A stretch of 64,000 nucleotides of DNA, taken from assembly GCA_958299035.1 (NCBI GenBank), contig CATQJL010000112.1:56339140-56403139 (forward strand). Reading direction: 5' to 3'. Shown here piece by piece: positions 41,701-48,858 of this stretch. The stretch comes from Cylicocyclus nassatus. Taxonomy: Eukaryota > Nematoda > Chromadorea > Rhabditida > Strongylidae. A model generated the notes under the pieces. The model did no database searches and was not told the origin of the DNA. It was given only the letters and a program-made list of their open reading frames with translations. Each line of letters begins with the position of its first letter. The stretch's first letter is position 1. The position numbers were made by a program, and so were the translations under genes.

Positions 41701-44150
41701 AGTTTCGATATTTTGAGATTCCCCCTCCACTATGAACATGTTTAGCGGTGCCGTAGTATATCCCGTACATCCTATATGAGAACCTTAATAAGATATATAT
41801 CCAGATAAAGAAGGGAGAACAGGGCCCGGCACGCGTTAGTTTGCAGCATTTTTGGAAACGAAGTCCCCCATGACTTCGCAAAAATTTACGAAGTCCCTCT
41901 CGACGTAAAATTTATTAGGGGAACCCTTATTCAATCAAAATAACAATAAAAAAGCGAAAAAAAATGCATTTTGAACTATCTATTATAACAAAAAAGCAAA
42001 GAAAAAGCATTTCGAGTCGATTAAAGGCTCTGCCATTGGGTGCATGGGTGGCTACCATTTCAGTGCTCGGAATGTCCAAAACCTCCCGGGCCAACCAAAT
42101 CTGTGGCAACAACAATCCGGCGATGCATTTTTCGCCACATAGTTTAAAGGACAGCGCATGTGATTGGAGCGCGATATTCTACCAATGCTTTGGTTTATAC
42201 TATTTCTGGCTTAAAAAAAGGGGAGAAGCAGTGGTTTGATTCGTTCTCTTCGCTGTATTATAGATTTTGGGGCGTTTTCTTTGTCCAAATCAAAAAGGTC
42301 CAAAACTTATGTGAACTCTCCGATATTTATGCTCCGAACCAACCCAGTTGGCGTAGAAACCAACAATTCGGGAACGGGTATTAGGACACATAAGTTTTAG
42401 AAACCTTTTACATAATGTTGTTTGAAGTAATCTTATATATATAGCTGAATGTCTGTATGTCTGTCTGTATGTCTGTCTGTATGTCTGTCTGTCTGTCTGT
42501 ACGTATGTGCGGAATAGAAATTTTTATTTCTGAACCGATTTGGACCAAACTTGGCACACATATACTTCGGGGCAGGGAGCGTGTCATAGGCTACTTTTCG
42601 TTATCGATCGATATCGATTTTATCGATTTTTTGCAAAATTTGAGCTACGGGGCTGGGAGTTGGCACAGGGGGGTAATCGAGCATGCTGATTACGAATTTA
42701 ATAATGACAGGGCCGGGCGGAGCCGGGTTTGCCAGCTAGTATTGTATATACATAGCCCAAATTCGGCGTCATGTGACTGTTTGTGCGCTGTAGACAAGCC
42801 ATCTGTTTGTTTGGGCGCTACGTTAGAAATTCGCGCGTTTGCCAAGGAACACGTTCAACTCGTAAAACCTGACATGTTCGTCGTTTTTTGGCGCTTCCTC
42901 CAGAACCTTGTAAAAACGATATCCCTCTTACCTATAACTCCAAAAACAAAGTCCAGTTTGATCCCGAACAATCTGTGCCGGGCCCTGAGGGAGAAGAAGT
43001 TGCGGGGATATACGTGCATACGGGCCTAAGTGAGCACACTGATTACAAAGAATGATAGTTTTGAGAATTATCGACTAACTTTTTCGGCAAACTTTGAGCT
43101 ACGGGGTAAGAGTTACAGAGTGATCAAGCATGCTGATTATGGAAACAGGGGCAGGGAGCTGATACGTAGCGGGACAGTGGCAGAAAAATACTGTATAGAA
43201 ATGGGGCAAATAGAATGAGTTCTGTTATACTATGTTGATAGGGACCGAGAGAAGTCCGGTAATCTATTGTCTTGTCGTTTTCCACTTTATGATCACCGTG
43301 ATCCCCAATGGCTGGATGTCTTTTCTGCGCATTTTCTTTGAATTTGATGAAAATCACAAAGCTGTGCTAATCATGCTTATCATAAGAGTTAGCGATATAT
43401 CGAAGCTACGGAAGTTTTGGTCAACCACTGGTTAGGTTTTTTTTTTTCTTAAAGGATTTACCAAAAATCTCGCTTCAGAATTTCATGCGTTCCGCCTAAA
43501 ACATGGTTGGCACTGTTGATTATATGATAGGTGCGGCTTCATAAGCAAATATCAGTTTCATAAAATCATAGATGTTGAAGGTAGTCAAGCCACTTAAAGA
43601 TCGATGGGCAGTCATATGCATAAAAAATCCAAATCTCTAGCCTACAAGATATAATCTCCCAAACGATAAGCTGCGCTACCTCTCCATGGAGACGTTGATG
43701 AGGGGGCTCCCAATCCTAGTAAAATACTATAGAATAAGCAAAGCTTTTAGGCTTTCCCTCAAACTTTTGTCATTTTGTATCGAACGTACTTTAAAGTATC
43801 GCGCGTGTACTGAAGCCACAGCTCCTCCGCATCGTTTTTCACAATCATCATTGCACCTGTAGGTACCATCATGTTCAATGAATCCTCCACCAGAACACGA
43901 ACTGAAATGTAGTATCCTCCGTATTTGCTGTGTTGATTCTTCCATTCATACTATGAAGAAAAGGAATAAGTAAATCAGAAGCTCACGGGTTTAACTGAAG
44001 TGAGCTAAGACGATGGACCTTTAACGTGCTTTCAAAATAATCACGAGCGGTTGTGATGAGATCTTCTAGAATTTCTTGCTTATCCTCTGGAAGTCTGTAA
44101 ACACTTTTGTTCAGGACGATAGCATAGCAAAAGCTCAAGTTCAGTGATAG
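20611..44150 (-). CDS. Leishmanolysin-like zinc metalloprotease (peptidase M8), partial, nine exons over 23.5 kb
   Basis: Exons on the minus strand, in order: about 44150-44019, 43927-43790, 40477-40366, 35581-35420, 35362-35290, 29020-28871, 22206-22109, 20970-20845 and 20797-20611. The last seven are continuous in phase. Family marks in order are [10 protein letters not shown] (N-terminal domain), a Cys-rich CxxxCEKRC segment, [11 protein letters not shown], the zinc motif [24 protein letters not shown] (third His), NEAMSG (Met-turn, Met 11 residues after that His), EDSGWY, and LADYCPYY near the last exon. M8 proteases of this type are secreted or cell-surface endopeptidases, and animals have one or a few invasive/LMLN-type genes. 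All expected metal ligands are present. At least one exon between 43789 and 40478, the signal peptide region and the C-terminal exons are not found. Three introns (4.8, 6.3 and 6.7 kb) are packed with transposons, while others are 47 and 57 nt. No stop or frameshift breaks the legible exons from 40477 down, so the gene may still work. Confidence 0.85.
20845..20970 (-). CDS. M8 protease exon h
   Basis: 126 nt. The acceptor is GATTTGCAG and the donor CAAG|GTATTC. It encodes [20 protein letters not shown], the segment following EDSGWY in LMLN-type proteins. A 47-nt intron follows. Confidence 0.9.
21029..21443. repeat. Foldback with TCAAGAATAACGATAGC ends
   Basis: TCAAGAATAACGATAGCTGG at about 21031 is mirrored by AGCTATCGTTATTCTTGACC ending near 21443. 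A (TTC)n run lies at 21161-21183. The element is in the intron between protease exons g and h. Confidence 0.5.
21448..22097. mobile_element. MITE with ~270-bp inverted arms, copy 1
   Basis: The termini CTCTGACAAGGGAACGATCC and complement continue inward through CCAACTTAAGGTGGCGAA and AACGTTATCTGGAAGAAG, so almost the whole 650 bp is foldback. It is homologous to 23850-24492. Its right end lies only about 6 bp from the intron 5' splice site of protease exon g. Confidence 0.75.
22109..22206 (-). CDS. M8 protease exon g (Met-turn)
   Basis: 98 nt. The acceptor is TTTGTTTAG and the donor ATAG|GTGAGT. It encodes [19 protein letters not shown] and [12 protein letters not shown]. The NEAMSG Met is the Met-turn, and EDSGWY is highly conserved in M8. 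The exon sits 35 bp from a Helitron end on one side and a few bp from a MITE on the other. Confidence 0.9.
22242..23408 (-). mobile_element. Helitron copy 3, split by a mariner-like element and truncated
   Basis: The CTAG terminus (22242-22245) with GGCAAACACGG is followed after about 40 bp by the mariner insertion. Family sequence resumes at 23253 (ATATTCGTAAACAGCATGC) and continues through CAAAAAATCGATAAGATCG to GGTGTATGTAG. The 5' part is absent, and an LTR element starts at 23424. Confidence 0.65.
22284..23252. mobile_element. Mariner-like foldback nested in a Helitron
   Basis: TAGGTGGGTTCGAAAGTTCG and the complement ending CGGACCCACCTA bound about 969 bp at TA. The centre (CGTAGAACATC, CAGCTTCTTCTCCTC) is related to the element at 16541. 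No intact transposase. Confidence 0.65.
23424..23790 (+). repeat. 5' LTR of element 1
   Basis: Begins TGTCAAAGGGCGCGG and ends CCCCGGTTACA. A TATA-like GTATAAATACC sits near 23498. A run of about 10 G follows, which is absent from the 3' LTR. Confidence 0.85.
23791..23808 (+). promoter_or_regulatory. Putative primer binding site
   Basis: TGGGGGCCGAGC directly follows the 5' LTR. The first 7-10 bases fit the 3' end of a tRNA-Pro-type acceptor (TGG = complement of CCA). The match weakens after that. Confidence 0.4.
23850..24492. mobile_element. MITE with ~270-bp inverted arms, copy 2
   Basis: Homologous end to end with 21448-22097 (ACAAGGGAACGATCCCAA termini, CCAACTTGGGAG interior). It is inserted in the 5' leader of LTR element 1. 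Confidence 0.75.
24488..24660. repeat. 62-bp tandem repeat, ~2.7 units, including a MITE end
   Basis: AGGCAAGACAGCATAGAACG starts at 24491, 24553 and 24615. Each of the first two units ends with the MITE terminus TTGGGATCGTTCCCTTGTC. The array therefore arose after insertion, by duplication across the junction between MITE and LTR leader. Confidence 0.8.
24856..25278 (+). CDS. LTR element 1 ORF, N-terminal gag-region protein (140 codons)
   Basis: ATG frame from [12 protein letters not shown] to a TGA at 25276. It is rich in Glu/Arg/Leu with a coiled-coil-like middle ([16 protein letters not shown]). It directly precedes the gag core and is probably its N-terminal part, now separated by a stop. 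No enzymatic motif. Confidence 0.5.
   Translation: MNVKARRSISLPSTFMFMDKDQEQRCADYIHERRAQLMMEEISLIRKETEMLPGMLSKVLRRCRISVDGLPLEVELEVKVATVLGRLENLTAELNQILGPRATTVAVREAAPSESRQVNACGGKNPRVCMQIPTVLRILK
25414..25863 (+). pseudogene. LTR element 1 gag core, frameshifted and cut by an insertion
   Basis: Two frames alternate: one reads [20 protein letters not shown] near 25450, the other [18 protein letters not shown] and then [19 protein letters not shown]. The latter is the Ty3-type gag signature (retrotrans_gag). The frame stops at a TAA at 25861-25863, inside the foldback element inserted at 25856. Capsid-like function is inferred from family resemblance only. Confidence 0.65.
25856..26463. mobile_element. 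608-bp foldback element inserted in gag
   Basis: CTCAGATAATCACCGGGGGC at the left and its complement CCCCCGGCGATTATCTGAG at the right pair over 22 bp with one mismatch. Coding sequence of gag stops at one end and resumes at the other. A 26-bp tandem duplication (ACTTTCTCTCAGCGGAAAGT) lies at about 26157-26208. The superfamily is unclear. Confidence 0.7.
26464..26823 (+). CDS. LTR element 1 gag C-terminus with CCHC zinc knuckle
   Basis: The frame resumes after the foldback element and runs to TAG at 26821-26823. It is a basic, Ser/Glu-rich linker followed by [14 protein letters not shown] at 26740-26781, a canonical Cx2Cx4Hx4C nucleocapsid knuckle for RNA binding. Confidence 0.8.
   Translation, partial: WESYTKWTQPMHIIRLKKSRLRSNSREDSANFERRSEQQAPSCKKESEKEGYPALTQSRSSSAEKGEREVGMRRQEPTSSSSAYDEDQDDKRCFKCGHFGHAMRDCKHRKTEKEGVIKT
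26909..27358 (+). CDS. LTR element 1 aspartic protease (retropepsin-like)
   Basis: [10 protein letters not shown] (about residues 15-24) is the DTG active site, preceded by the hydrophobic GFDI strand. [13 protein letters not shown] near residue 95 is the second conserved retropepsin element (hydrophobic-hydrophobic-G-x-N/D-x-L). The frame ends at a TGA at 27356-27358. It would cleave the gag-pol polyprotein. The frame differs from gag, so translation would need a frameshift or re-initiation. Confidence 0.75.
   Translation: MDSSGNVGKKGFDILDTGSKISILSVSVLMEARKNGYDVESLQIFDIVEGSIYDASNHVMSFLGGVKVEVELEGGCKKEVAFHVSDDTNEEILIGTNALMSLGVEAVIHKKPEVKVKPKDSMVPPHKTNTASIRAKIQQGIITVTDLSQ
27395..28140 (+). 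pseudogene. LTR element 1, residual ORF(s) of unknown function
   Basis: Two overlapping frames (27395-27739 and 27729-28265) encode basic sequence and then [19 protein letters not shown] and [16 protein letters not shown]. This is where RT and integrase would be expected, but none of their motifs occur. It is either a lineage-specific 3' ORF or the junction left by a large pol deletion. Confidence 0.4.
28135..28146 (+). promoter_or_regulatory. Polypurine tract
   Basis: GGAGGAGAGGGA immediately before the 3' LTR, the standard position for plus-strand priming. Confidence 0.6.
28147..28516 (+). repeat. 3' LTR of element 1
   Basis: TGTCAGAGGGCGCGG to CCCCCGGTTACA. It is similar to the 5' LTR by eye, with small indels and scattered substitutions, so the insertion is not recent. 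Confidence 0.85.
28521..28870. other. Intronic sequence, nothing recognised
   Basis: Between the LTR element and protease exon f. GC-rich alternating CG motifs near 28780. No repeat family seen. Confidence 0.3.
28871..29020 (-). CDS. M8 protease exon f (third zinc His)
   Basis: 150 nt, phase 0 at both ends. The acceptor is AATTCCAG and the donor GAA|GTAAGT. It encodes [18 protein letters not shown] and [17 protein letters not shown]. The His in SHWEKR is the expected third zinc ligand. Confidence 0.9.
29343..30887. mobile_element. Tc1/mariner-like foldback element, 1545 bp, IR/DR ends
   Basis: CAGTGCTGGCCAAAATTATA and complement, flanked by TA at 29341-29342 and 30888-30889. The inner repeats (GCTGGCCAAAATTATAGG) lie at 29527 and, inverted, at 30675-30701, again 180 bp from the tips. 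The arms are about 540 bp. It has the same length and layout as 3979-5523 but a different arm sequence. No transposase. Confidence 0.85.
31305..32185. mobile_element. piggyBac-like MITE, copy 2 (881 bp)
   Basis: TTAACACATTGACGACAAGG and TTGTCGTCAATGTGTTAA at the ends, with TTAA at both borders. It contains three palindromes of the form ACGACCCACCGGTGGGTCGT (31381, 32103 and 32147 approximately) and a Helitron-unit fragment (31740-31830). Confidence 0.7.
32690..33093. mobile_element. AAGGCAGTGG-ended MITE, copy 1 (404 bp)
   Basis: AAGGCAGTGGATCGGCAAAA and TTTGCCGAGCCACTGCCTT, with TA before and TG after. Homologous copies occur at 33468-33868 (inverted) and 36317. Non-coding. Confidence 0.7.
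33265..34528. mobile_element. hAT element A (non-autonomous), perfect 8-bp duplication
   Basis: Ends CAGGGCCCGGCACG and GTGCCGGGCCCTG. CCTAAGAA occurs at 33257-33264 and 34529-34536. The arms read GAAACGAAGTCCCCCATGAC and ACGAAGTCCAGTTTGACC. A 401-bp MITE is nested at 33468. No transposase frame. Confidence 0.9.
33468..33868. mobile_element. AAGGCAGTGG-ended MITE, copy 2, nested in hAT A
   Basis: Complementary copy of 32690-33093. hAT copies at 41820 and 62452 read ATTAAAGGCTCTG across the site. Copy A has TA-MITE-TG there, which indicates a TA target duplication with later mutation. Confidence 0.75.
34537..35280. other. Intronic sequence, nothing recognised
   Basis: AT-rich stretch between hAT A and protease exon e with no family match. 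Confidence 0.3.
35290..35362 (-). CDS. M8 protease exon e
   Basis: 73 nt after a 57-nt intron. The acceptor is GAGTTCCAG and the donor ACA|GTTAGT. It encodes [19 protein letters not shown], the family segment preceding HDVYMMVTP. Phase 0 at its end matches exon f. Confidence 0.8.
35420..35581 (-). CDS. M8 protease exon d (zinc-binding HELIH)
   Basis: 162 nt between TTTCCAG and AG|GTGAGG. It encodes [17 protein letters not shown] and then [17 protein letters not shown]. The HExxH motif supplies two zinc His ligands and the catalytic Glu. Confidence 0.9.
36317..36620. mobile_element. AAGGCAGTGG-type MITE, copy 3, right end lost
   Basis: AAGGCAGTTGGATCGGC start and family interior (CTCACCATTGGAGGCTGCCC), ending near GGGCATTGAAAAACGTTC without the right terminus. 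Confidence 0.6.
37054..37612. mobile_element. piggyBac-like MITE, copy 3 (559 bp)
   Basis: TTAACACGTTGACGACGAGC and CTGTCGTCAACGTGTTAA, TTAA-bounded. Internal inverted blocks (CTGTCCCTGTGGACGA and complement) lie near both ends. Non-coding. Confidence 0.7.
39564..39711. repeat. Foldback element inside a dispersed repeat
   Basis: GAAAAGTGCTGTTTGGGCGG and the complement ending CACTTTTC. The host repeat reads ATCATTTCTGGAAAAGCGG uninterrupted (as complement) near 38175-38200, so this is a filled site. Confidence 0.55.
39935..40262. mobile_element. hAT-type MITE, second copy (328 bp)
   Basis: CAGTGGCTTACTTAG and GCTCGGTACGCCCCCTG ends. The flanks GCACCTTC (39927-39934) and GCGCCTTC (40263-40270) are a 7/8 target duplication. 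The interior is homologous to 7808-8172 (AAACAAGCCA, TTTATCACGCAAGTAAG). Confidence 0.75.
40366..40477 (-). CDS. M8 protease exon c
   Basis: The acceptor is TTTGTTTTTAG and the donor AATAG|GTATCA. It encodes [14 protein letters not shown] and [12 protein letters not shown], matching the ADFxxYV...AxxCxxDP stretch before the RPIAG motif. Its phase joins exactly to exon d (AG + A = Arg). Confidence 0.75.
41213..41447. repeat. Tripartite near-perfect palindrome
   Basis: One arm, TACTTAATTCTCTATCTGAC, occurs three times as A (41213), A' (to 41274) and A again (to about 41447). The larger hairpin has arms of about 104 nt (41236-41339 and 41344-41447) that I read as identical, with loop AAGG. No ORF. 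Confidence 0.85.
41820..42987. mobile_element. hAT element B, perfect 8-bp duplication, carries a Helitron
   Basis: CAGGGCCCGGCACGCG to GTGCCGGGCCCTG. AGGGAGAA occurs at 41812-41819 and 42988-42995. The interior is homologous to A and C. A 309-bp Helitron interrupts it at 42431. Confidence 0.9.
42431..42739 (+). mobile_element. Helitron copy 4 (309 bp), nested in hAT B, A^T insertion proven
   Basis: Starts TCTTATATATATAGCTGAAT and ends GTTTGCCAGCTAG, with flank A on the left and T on the right. Removing it restores GTAATATTGTATA, which is what hAT A (34277) and hAT C (63066) carry at this point. There is no duplication, as expected for rolling-circle insertion between A and T. A (TGTC)n-type microsatellite follows the start. 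Confidence 0.9.
43030..43145. repeat. Helitron-unit remnant
   Basis: TTTGAGCTACGGGGTAAGAG and GATCAAGCATGCTGATTA are degraded versions of the 120-bp unit. Confidence 0.4.
43790..43927 (-). CDS. M8 protease exon b (cysteine-rich)
   Basis: 46 codons, phase 0 at both ends. The acceptor is CACAG and the donor AAA|GTACGT. The Cys spacing (C-x13-C-x3-C-x3-C-G, with CEKRCGG) fits the N-terminal Cys cluster of LMLN-type proteins. A second open frame across the same bases (43759-43950) also looks protein-like, so the frame choice rests on the Cys pattern. Confidence 0.5.
44019..44150 (-). CDS. M8 protease exon a (N-terminal domain)
   Basis: The open frame holds [16 protein letters not shown], matching the SVYxL segment near the start of the mature M8 fold. 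The 5' limit is uncertain: a TAA lies at 44151-44153, and TTTACAG at about 44097 could be the true acceptor. The donor AAG|GTCCAT is weak but keeps phase 0 to exon b. GTGAGC at about 43986-43991 is an alternative donor. Confidence 0.5.
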
Positions 44151-44704
44151 TTAGAAATTGGTCGTGGGAAACATAAGTTCCGCCTGATAGAATTTCGTTT
44201 TAGTAGTATAAGTATCATATAAACTCGAAATTCTAAGAACAGCACTCTTGTCAATCTTGGCGAAGATAATACTTTCATGATCGCGCTCATGAGCCACTAA
44301 CTGGCACTCTCGCCCGAACCATAACGTCATTTGATCGCGAGATAGGACTTCACAAAATGAAATCGCTGCTCTCACCCTCCGTCCTCAAGGTTTCGCTTAC
44401 CCCCGCCCCTTCTCCTCCAACTTTCAAGTCGATCCCATACTGCAAAGAAAGCGCTCCTGCCAGTTTCCGACAGCTTCATTTGGGTGCACATGCTACGCGC
44501 ATTCAAATGCCGTTCACCTCGGCCCTCTCTGCTATCAGCCACATGCCGGAGACTAGAGTATGTGAACAAGATTTGTGTTCTGCTTTGTTTCCGTTGCCTG
44601 TATGTGTTCATCACTTATTCCGCTTCCATCTGCTTGCCCTTTCGCTACCCCATCCTCCTCCGTCCTTCGAAGGCAGTGTGCGGACGAGGCGGGGGTTTTG
44701 GAAT

Positions 44705-46350
44705 CTCAGGCATGCGAAAGTTGGCCCCTTCGAACATGATGCTTTCTACGAAGACGTGAAGGAGGTCGTCCGCAACGAGAAGTCCTTCTACAAGTTTGAG
44801 AGCGACTTCAATAAAAAAAATCGGGATGCCACCAAAGAATATAGACTCAAGAGATTTGAGAAGGTTCCGGAACGAAAACGGCAACCGTCTCGTGGCTTCC
44901 CTCTGCCGCACGATTTTTCCATGGAAACTATATCTCCATGAAACATTGCAAGGGATCGCCCAGAGCAACGACTCATGTAGGGATCGACGACATCCCCCAA
45001 ACTGGAGGTGGAGCTTGGTCGTTCTCGGTAATTTCATCCTTGCAACGGCTCCAATCACCGCTTCCTTCAAGCATATCCATCGAGAGAACTGTTATGGCCT
45101 CGCAAAAAGGAAGGAGGTCGTCCATGGCTGTAACACTTTGGGGAAGCTCATATTAAGTTGTGATGGCCCATCGACGAGGAACCAACGAGACTAAATTAGC
45201 TTCTGTAAGGATGCGAGCTTTTGGAGAAAATGCTCCACGACACGTGAGGAGAACAAGGAACGCGTCTCGAACGATAACAAGCTATTTTTCTGTAACGAAA
45301 AGCCTTGAAGTAAGATGTAAGTGCAAACCATCTCAAGTTACTGATAGCAAATCCTAGCCGCAGGACAGTTTTGCAGTAGGACCTTCAGAGGCACGGGCAA
45401 GCAGAGATACTGGAATCAGCCAGAAGAAAGCGAAGTTTCGAGAAGGACTGAGGAGACCTCTGCGGTGTCATGTGCTGCTGACCGCATTACTGAGCAAAGA
45501 CGGACCCCGACTTCTTTCCGACAAATTTGGAACCGATCGCGAAGAACTTGTGCAACAAACTTTTCAGCTCATCGATACTCCTACGAATACTCGTTGTTCC
45601 CACTGAAGAAGAATCGGATTTCTACCTACTGAAATACGCGCTGTAAATCATCCATGAAGACGCACGGGTCTAGAACCGGATCACCTTTCTGTTGAACTTC
45701 GGAAGCAGGGAAACACTGTCTGCACAAAGTTCTCGAATTGCATCTAACGTCTTGCCTCCAAAAGCAAAGGATTCCCGTACCAAGGTCGAACTTTGAAAAC
45801 CGTCTCTCTTTTCGAAAAAGGCCAACGTGCGGATCTCAAGAACTATCGTCCGATGTGCTTGCTAAGCGTGCTGTACAAGTCTTAACGAGATCGTTCTCAC
45901 TTGCATATCATGAACACTGGATGAAGCACAGCTCCAAGTGCATTTTGTAAAGGATTCAGCTGCACATGAACCATAATATTTGGAGGGTGATGAGAGTATG
46001 CCGGGACTACCTACTGCCATTCGCTCTAACCTTCACGGATTACGGGAAAGTCTCAAGGGCATTCCACTGCGACAGCCGATAAAGGATTGGATGCAGCTTC
46101 TGCCTCGAATGAGCCGATACTGTAGCCACGTTGAAAACTCTAACGAAACACCAACGCAGCGCTTGAGCGCAGCATTTTTTTAAGATTAGCCGTCACAAGC
46201 AGCATTTCGTCTGACTTCACAAAATGATGTCCCAATTGATATCCCGTTTTCGTGATTCAGCGGAATACGTTGCGAAACAGCGATGGATTTGCCACATTCT
46301 GAGAAGAACTGACAGATGGACATTAAGAACATCTGAGTGGGTTCCTCGCT
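44705..46350 (+). pseudogene. RTE-type LINE remnant (endonuclease and RT fragments)
   Basis: FYEDVKEVVRNEKSFYKF (about 44747-44800) and KIGMPP mark the apurinic endonuclease domain before and at the GDFNAxIG motif. Scattered RT-tail pieces follow in shifting frames, ending with TDRWTLRTSEWVPR near 46310-46350. It is 5' truncated, with many stops. The same family is on the minus strand at 61136-64000. Confidence 0.7.
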
Positions 46351-47074
46351 AACAATAAGCAAAACGTCTTCTTATTCATTATCTGCGGAACACTTTTCTG
46401 AAAAGAAAAAGTGCTTGTGGAAGCGAAGGCAAAAACATGATTGCCGACAGAGATTAAAGTGGTATCTATTGCACAATAATCAACGTCGCTAACGGCCAGA
46501 CCATTCGACATCTTGAAGCCATCGTACACTCAAATTGAGGTTGGTGGGATCTTGACACATTGCGGGAACGTGGCTCTTGACTAACGCAATAACTTAAGTC
46601 CGATCGAAAAAGGCGCATTCTGAAACGAGGAGATCGCTTGGACGATGCTATGAACGGGGGGGAGGGACTCCGATCCTGCCTCCAATCAGTGGGCGTTCCT
46701 CTAACGCCCATCCGAGCCCGCCTAACCCCCTTATGGATAACTCGCCCGCGGGTTTTTCCAAAACTAGCATTTTCGAGGTTCCCACGGATACTTGGCTTCA
46801 CATTCGGAATTAAGGACATGAGGTGGCCCCGGAACAAAAAAAACATGGAAGTCGAGAATTTGGCTGGACGATGGTTTTAACATCTATCGTTACTCGTACT
46901 CTTGTGTTGTCACGTCAAATGCGAGCAGATGTGGTTTTTCTGGAGATTCCGCAGGTAACAAACACATTTGGATCAGCGTTTCGCGGTGAATGTCATGACA
47001 TAGTCACAAATCGAAAGTTCAATGTTACCAGTTATCCTTTTCCCATAGGTATCCGAGTAAAGTTTATAACTTAA
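46351..47074. other. No supportable gene
   Basis: Probable decayed LINE flank and unique sequence. Confidence 0.3.
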
Positions 47075-48269
47075 CTAGCTGGCTTACCCGGCTCCGCCGT
47101 ATCCGGACCAAACTTGGCACACATACACTTCGGGCCCCGGCGGGTGTCACAGTCCACTTTTCGTTATCGATTGATGTCGATTTTACCGATTTTTATCGAT
47201 TTTTTTGCAGAGTTCACCTACAGGGCTAGGAGTTGGCACAGGGGGGTAATCGAGCATGGGGATTCCGAATACAATATTAGTTTTCAGAATTATCGATTAC
47301 TTTTATTGATTTTATCGATTTTTTGTAAATTTTGACATGCGAGGCTGGGATTTTGCACAGGGGGGTAATCGAGCATGCTGATTACGAACACAATATTAGT
47401 TTTCAGAATCGTCCATTACTTTTACCGATTTTATTGATTTTTTTGTAAAGTTTGACCTGCGGGGCTGGGAGTTTGCACAGGGGGTAATCGAGCATGCAAA
47501 TTACGAATACAATATTAGTTTTCAAGATCGTCCATTACTTTTATCGATTTTATCGATTTTTTGAAAATTTGAGCTAGGGGGCTGGAATTTGGCACAGGGG
47601 TGTAATCGAGCATGCTGATCACCCCCCTTGGGGATGATCAGCATGCTCGATTACCCCCCTGTGCCAACTCCCAGCCCCCTAGCTCAAACTTTGCAAAAAA
47701 ATCGATAAAATCGATAAAAGTAATCGATAATCCCGAAAACCAATATTGTATTCGGAATCCCCATGCTCGATTACCCCCCTGTGCAAACTCCCAGCCCCGT
47801 AGCTCAAACTTTGCAAAAAAATCGATAAAATCGATAAAAGTAATCGATAATCCTGAAAACCAATATTGTATTCGGAATCCCCATGCTCGATTACCCCCCT
47901 GCGCCAACTCCCAGCCCCGTAGCTCAAACTTTGCAAAAAATCGATAAAATCGATAAAAGTAATCGATAATCCTGAAAACCAATATTGTATTCGGAATCCC
48001 CATACTCGATTACCCCCCTGTGCCAACTCCCAGCCCCGTAGGTGAACTCAGCAAAAAAATCGATAAAAATCGATAAAATCGATATCGATCGATGACGAAA
48101 AGTAGCCTATGACACGCGCCGGGGCCCGAAGTGTATGTGTGCCAAGTTTGGTCCGGATCGGTTCAGAAATGGAATTTTCTATTCGGAACATACGTACACA
48201 CAGACAGACAGACAGACAGACATACAGACATACAGACAGACAAACAGACATTCAGCTTTATATATAAGA
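47075..48269 (-). mobile_element. Helitron copy 5 (1195 bp), interior is a giant palindrome of ~120-bp units
   Basis: On the minus strand TC start at 48269 and CTAG end at 47075-47078, flanked A/T. From 47101 to 48160 the sequence folds on an axis near 47632 (TGATCACCCCCCTTGGGG). Each arm holds about four units containing AATCGAGCATG, CAATATTAGTTTTC and GATTTTATCGATTTTTT. Right-arm units start at about 47760, 47880 and 48000. Confidence 0.85.
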
Positions 48270-48858
48270 TGGCGAATTACACGCATATAAAAGTACCATG
48301 AATTTTGTTGACATAATATCGTGCCGCAGCCTGTGACAAAGCAGTTTATCCCAAAGCAACTAACATGATGTTTTCGCGTAATCTGCATGTGCAACGCAAG
48401 CAATAAATTTCATAACGTAGTAAGAATTTTAGTGATTCAATGCTCTCTTTCCTCTACTGGAGACTTATACCGCAACGACGACACAAATATTACATGGAAA
48501 GCTAATCTCTATCTTAGCTGGAGTTAGCTCGATGAGCGGCTCAGACCCCAAACGGTCGCCTGGCCTGGATCGCGTGCGCGAACTACGTGTGGTCTCATTT
48601 TTGCACCCCCTAAGCGTGTGGCTTAGCGTCGGACTTCAAGAAACTAAGTTGTGAGGAAAGGTTCAGAGGACACATTCGCAACGCGGTGCGAGCTTAGGAG
48701 GCGACTGCCGGAATCCGAGCCTCTCGATTGGACTCACTCTAAATGAGACGGGGAGTACAATCGATTCAACTAGGTGCTCACTTTCAAGTAGTGGCTACGC
48801 ATCCGTAGCGCATGTACATTGCTTAGCGATCTCTAATAGACGCGGCAGATTCGAATTA
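48270..48858. other. No supportable gene
   Basis: No repeat family or coding segment recognised. Confidence 0.3.

Noticed and set aside
43759..43950. Alternative 63-codon frame [18 protein letters not shown] across protease exon b
   Set aside because: Open and plausible with an ATAG acceptor, but the other frame has the Cys spacing of M8 proteins and a consensus donor, so it was preferred. RNA evidence would decide.
44356..44650. Upstream part of the 194-codon plus-strand frame
   Set aside because: Only the part from about 44705 matches the LINE endonuclease; the Pro/His-rich upstream part has no support.
47612..48026. Frames encoding repeated peptides such as [16 protein letters not shown]
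   Set aside because: They are the 120-bp units of the Helitron palindrome translated; no start or splice context, and they shift with unit length.
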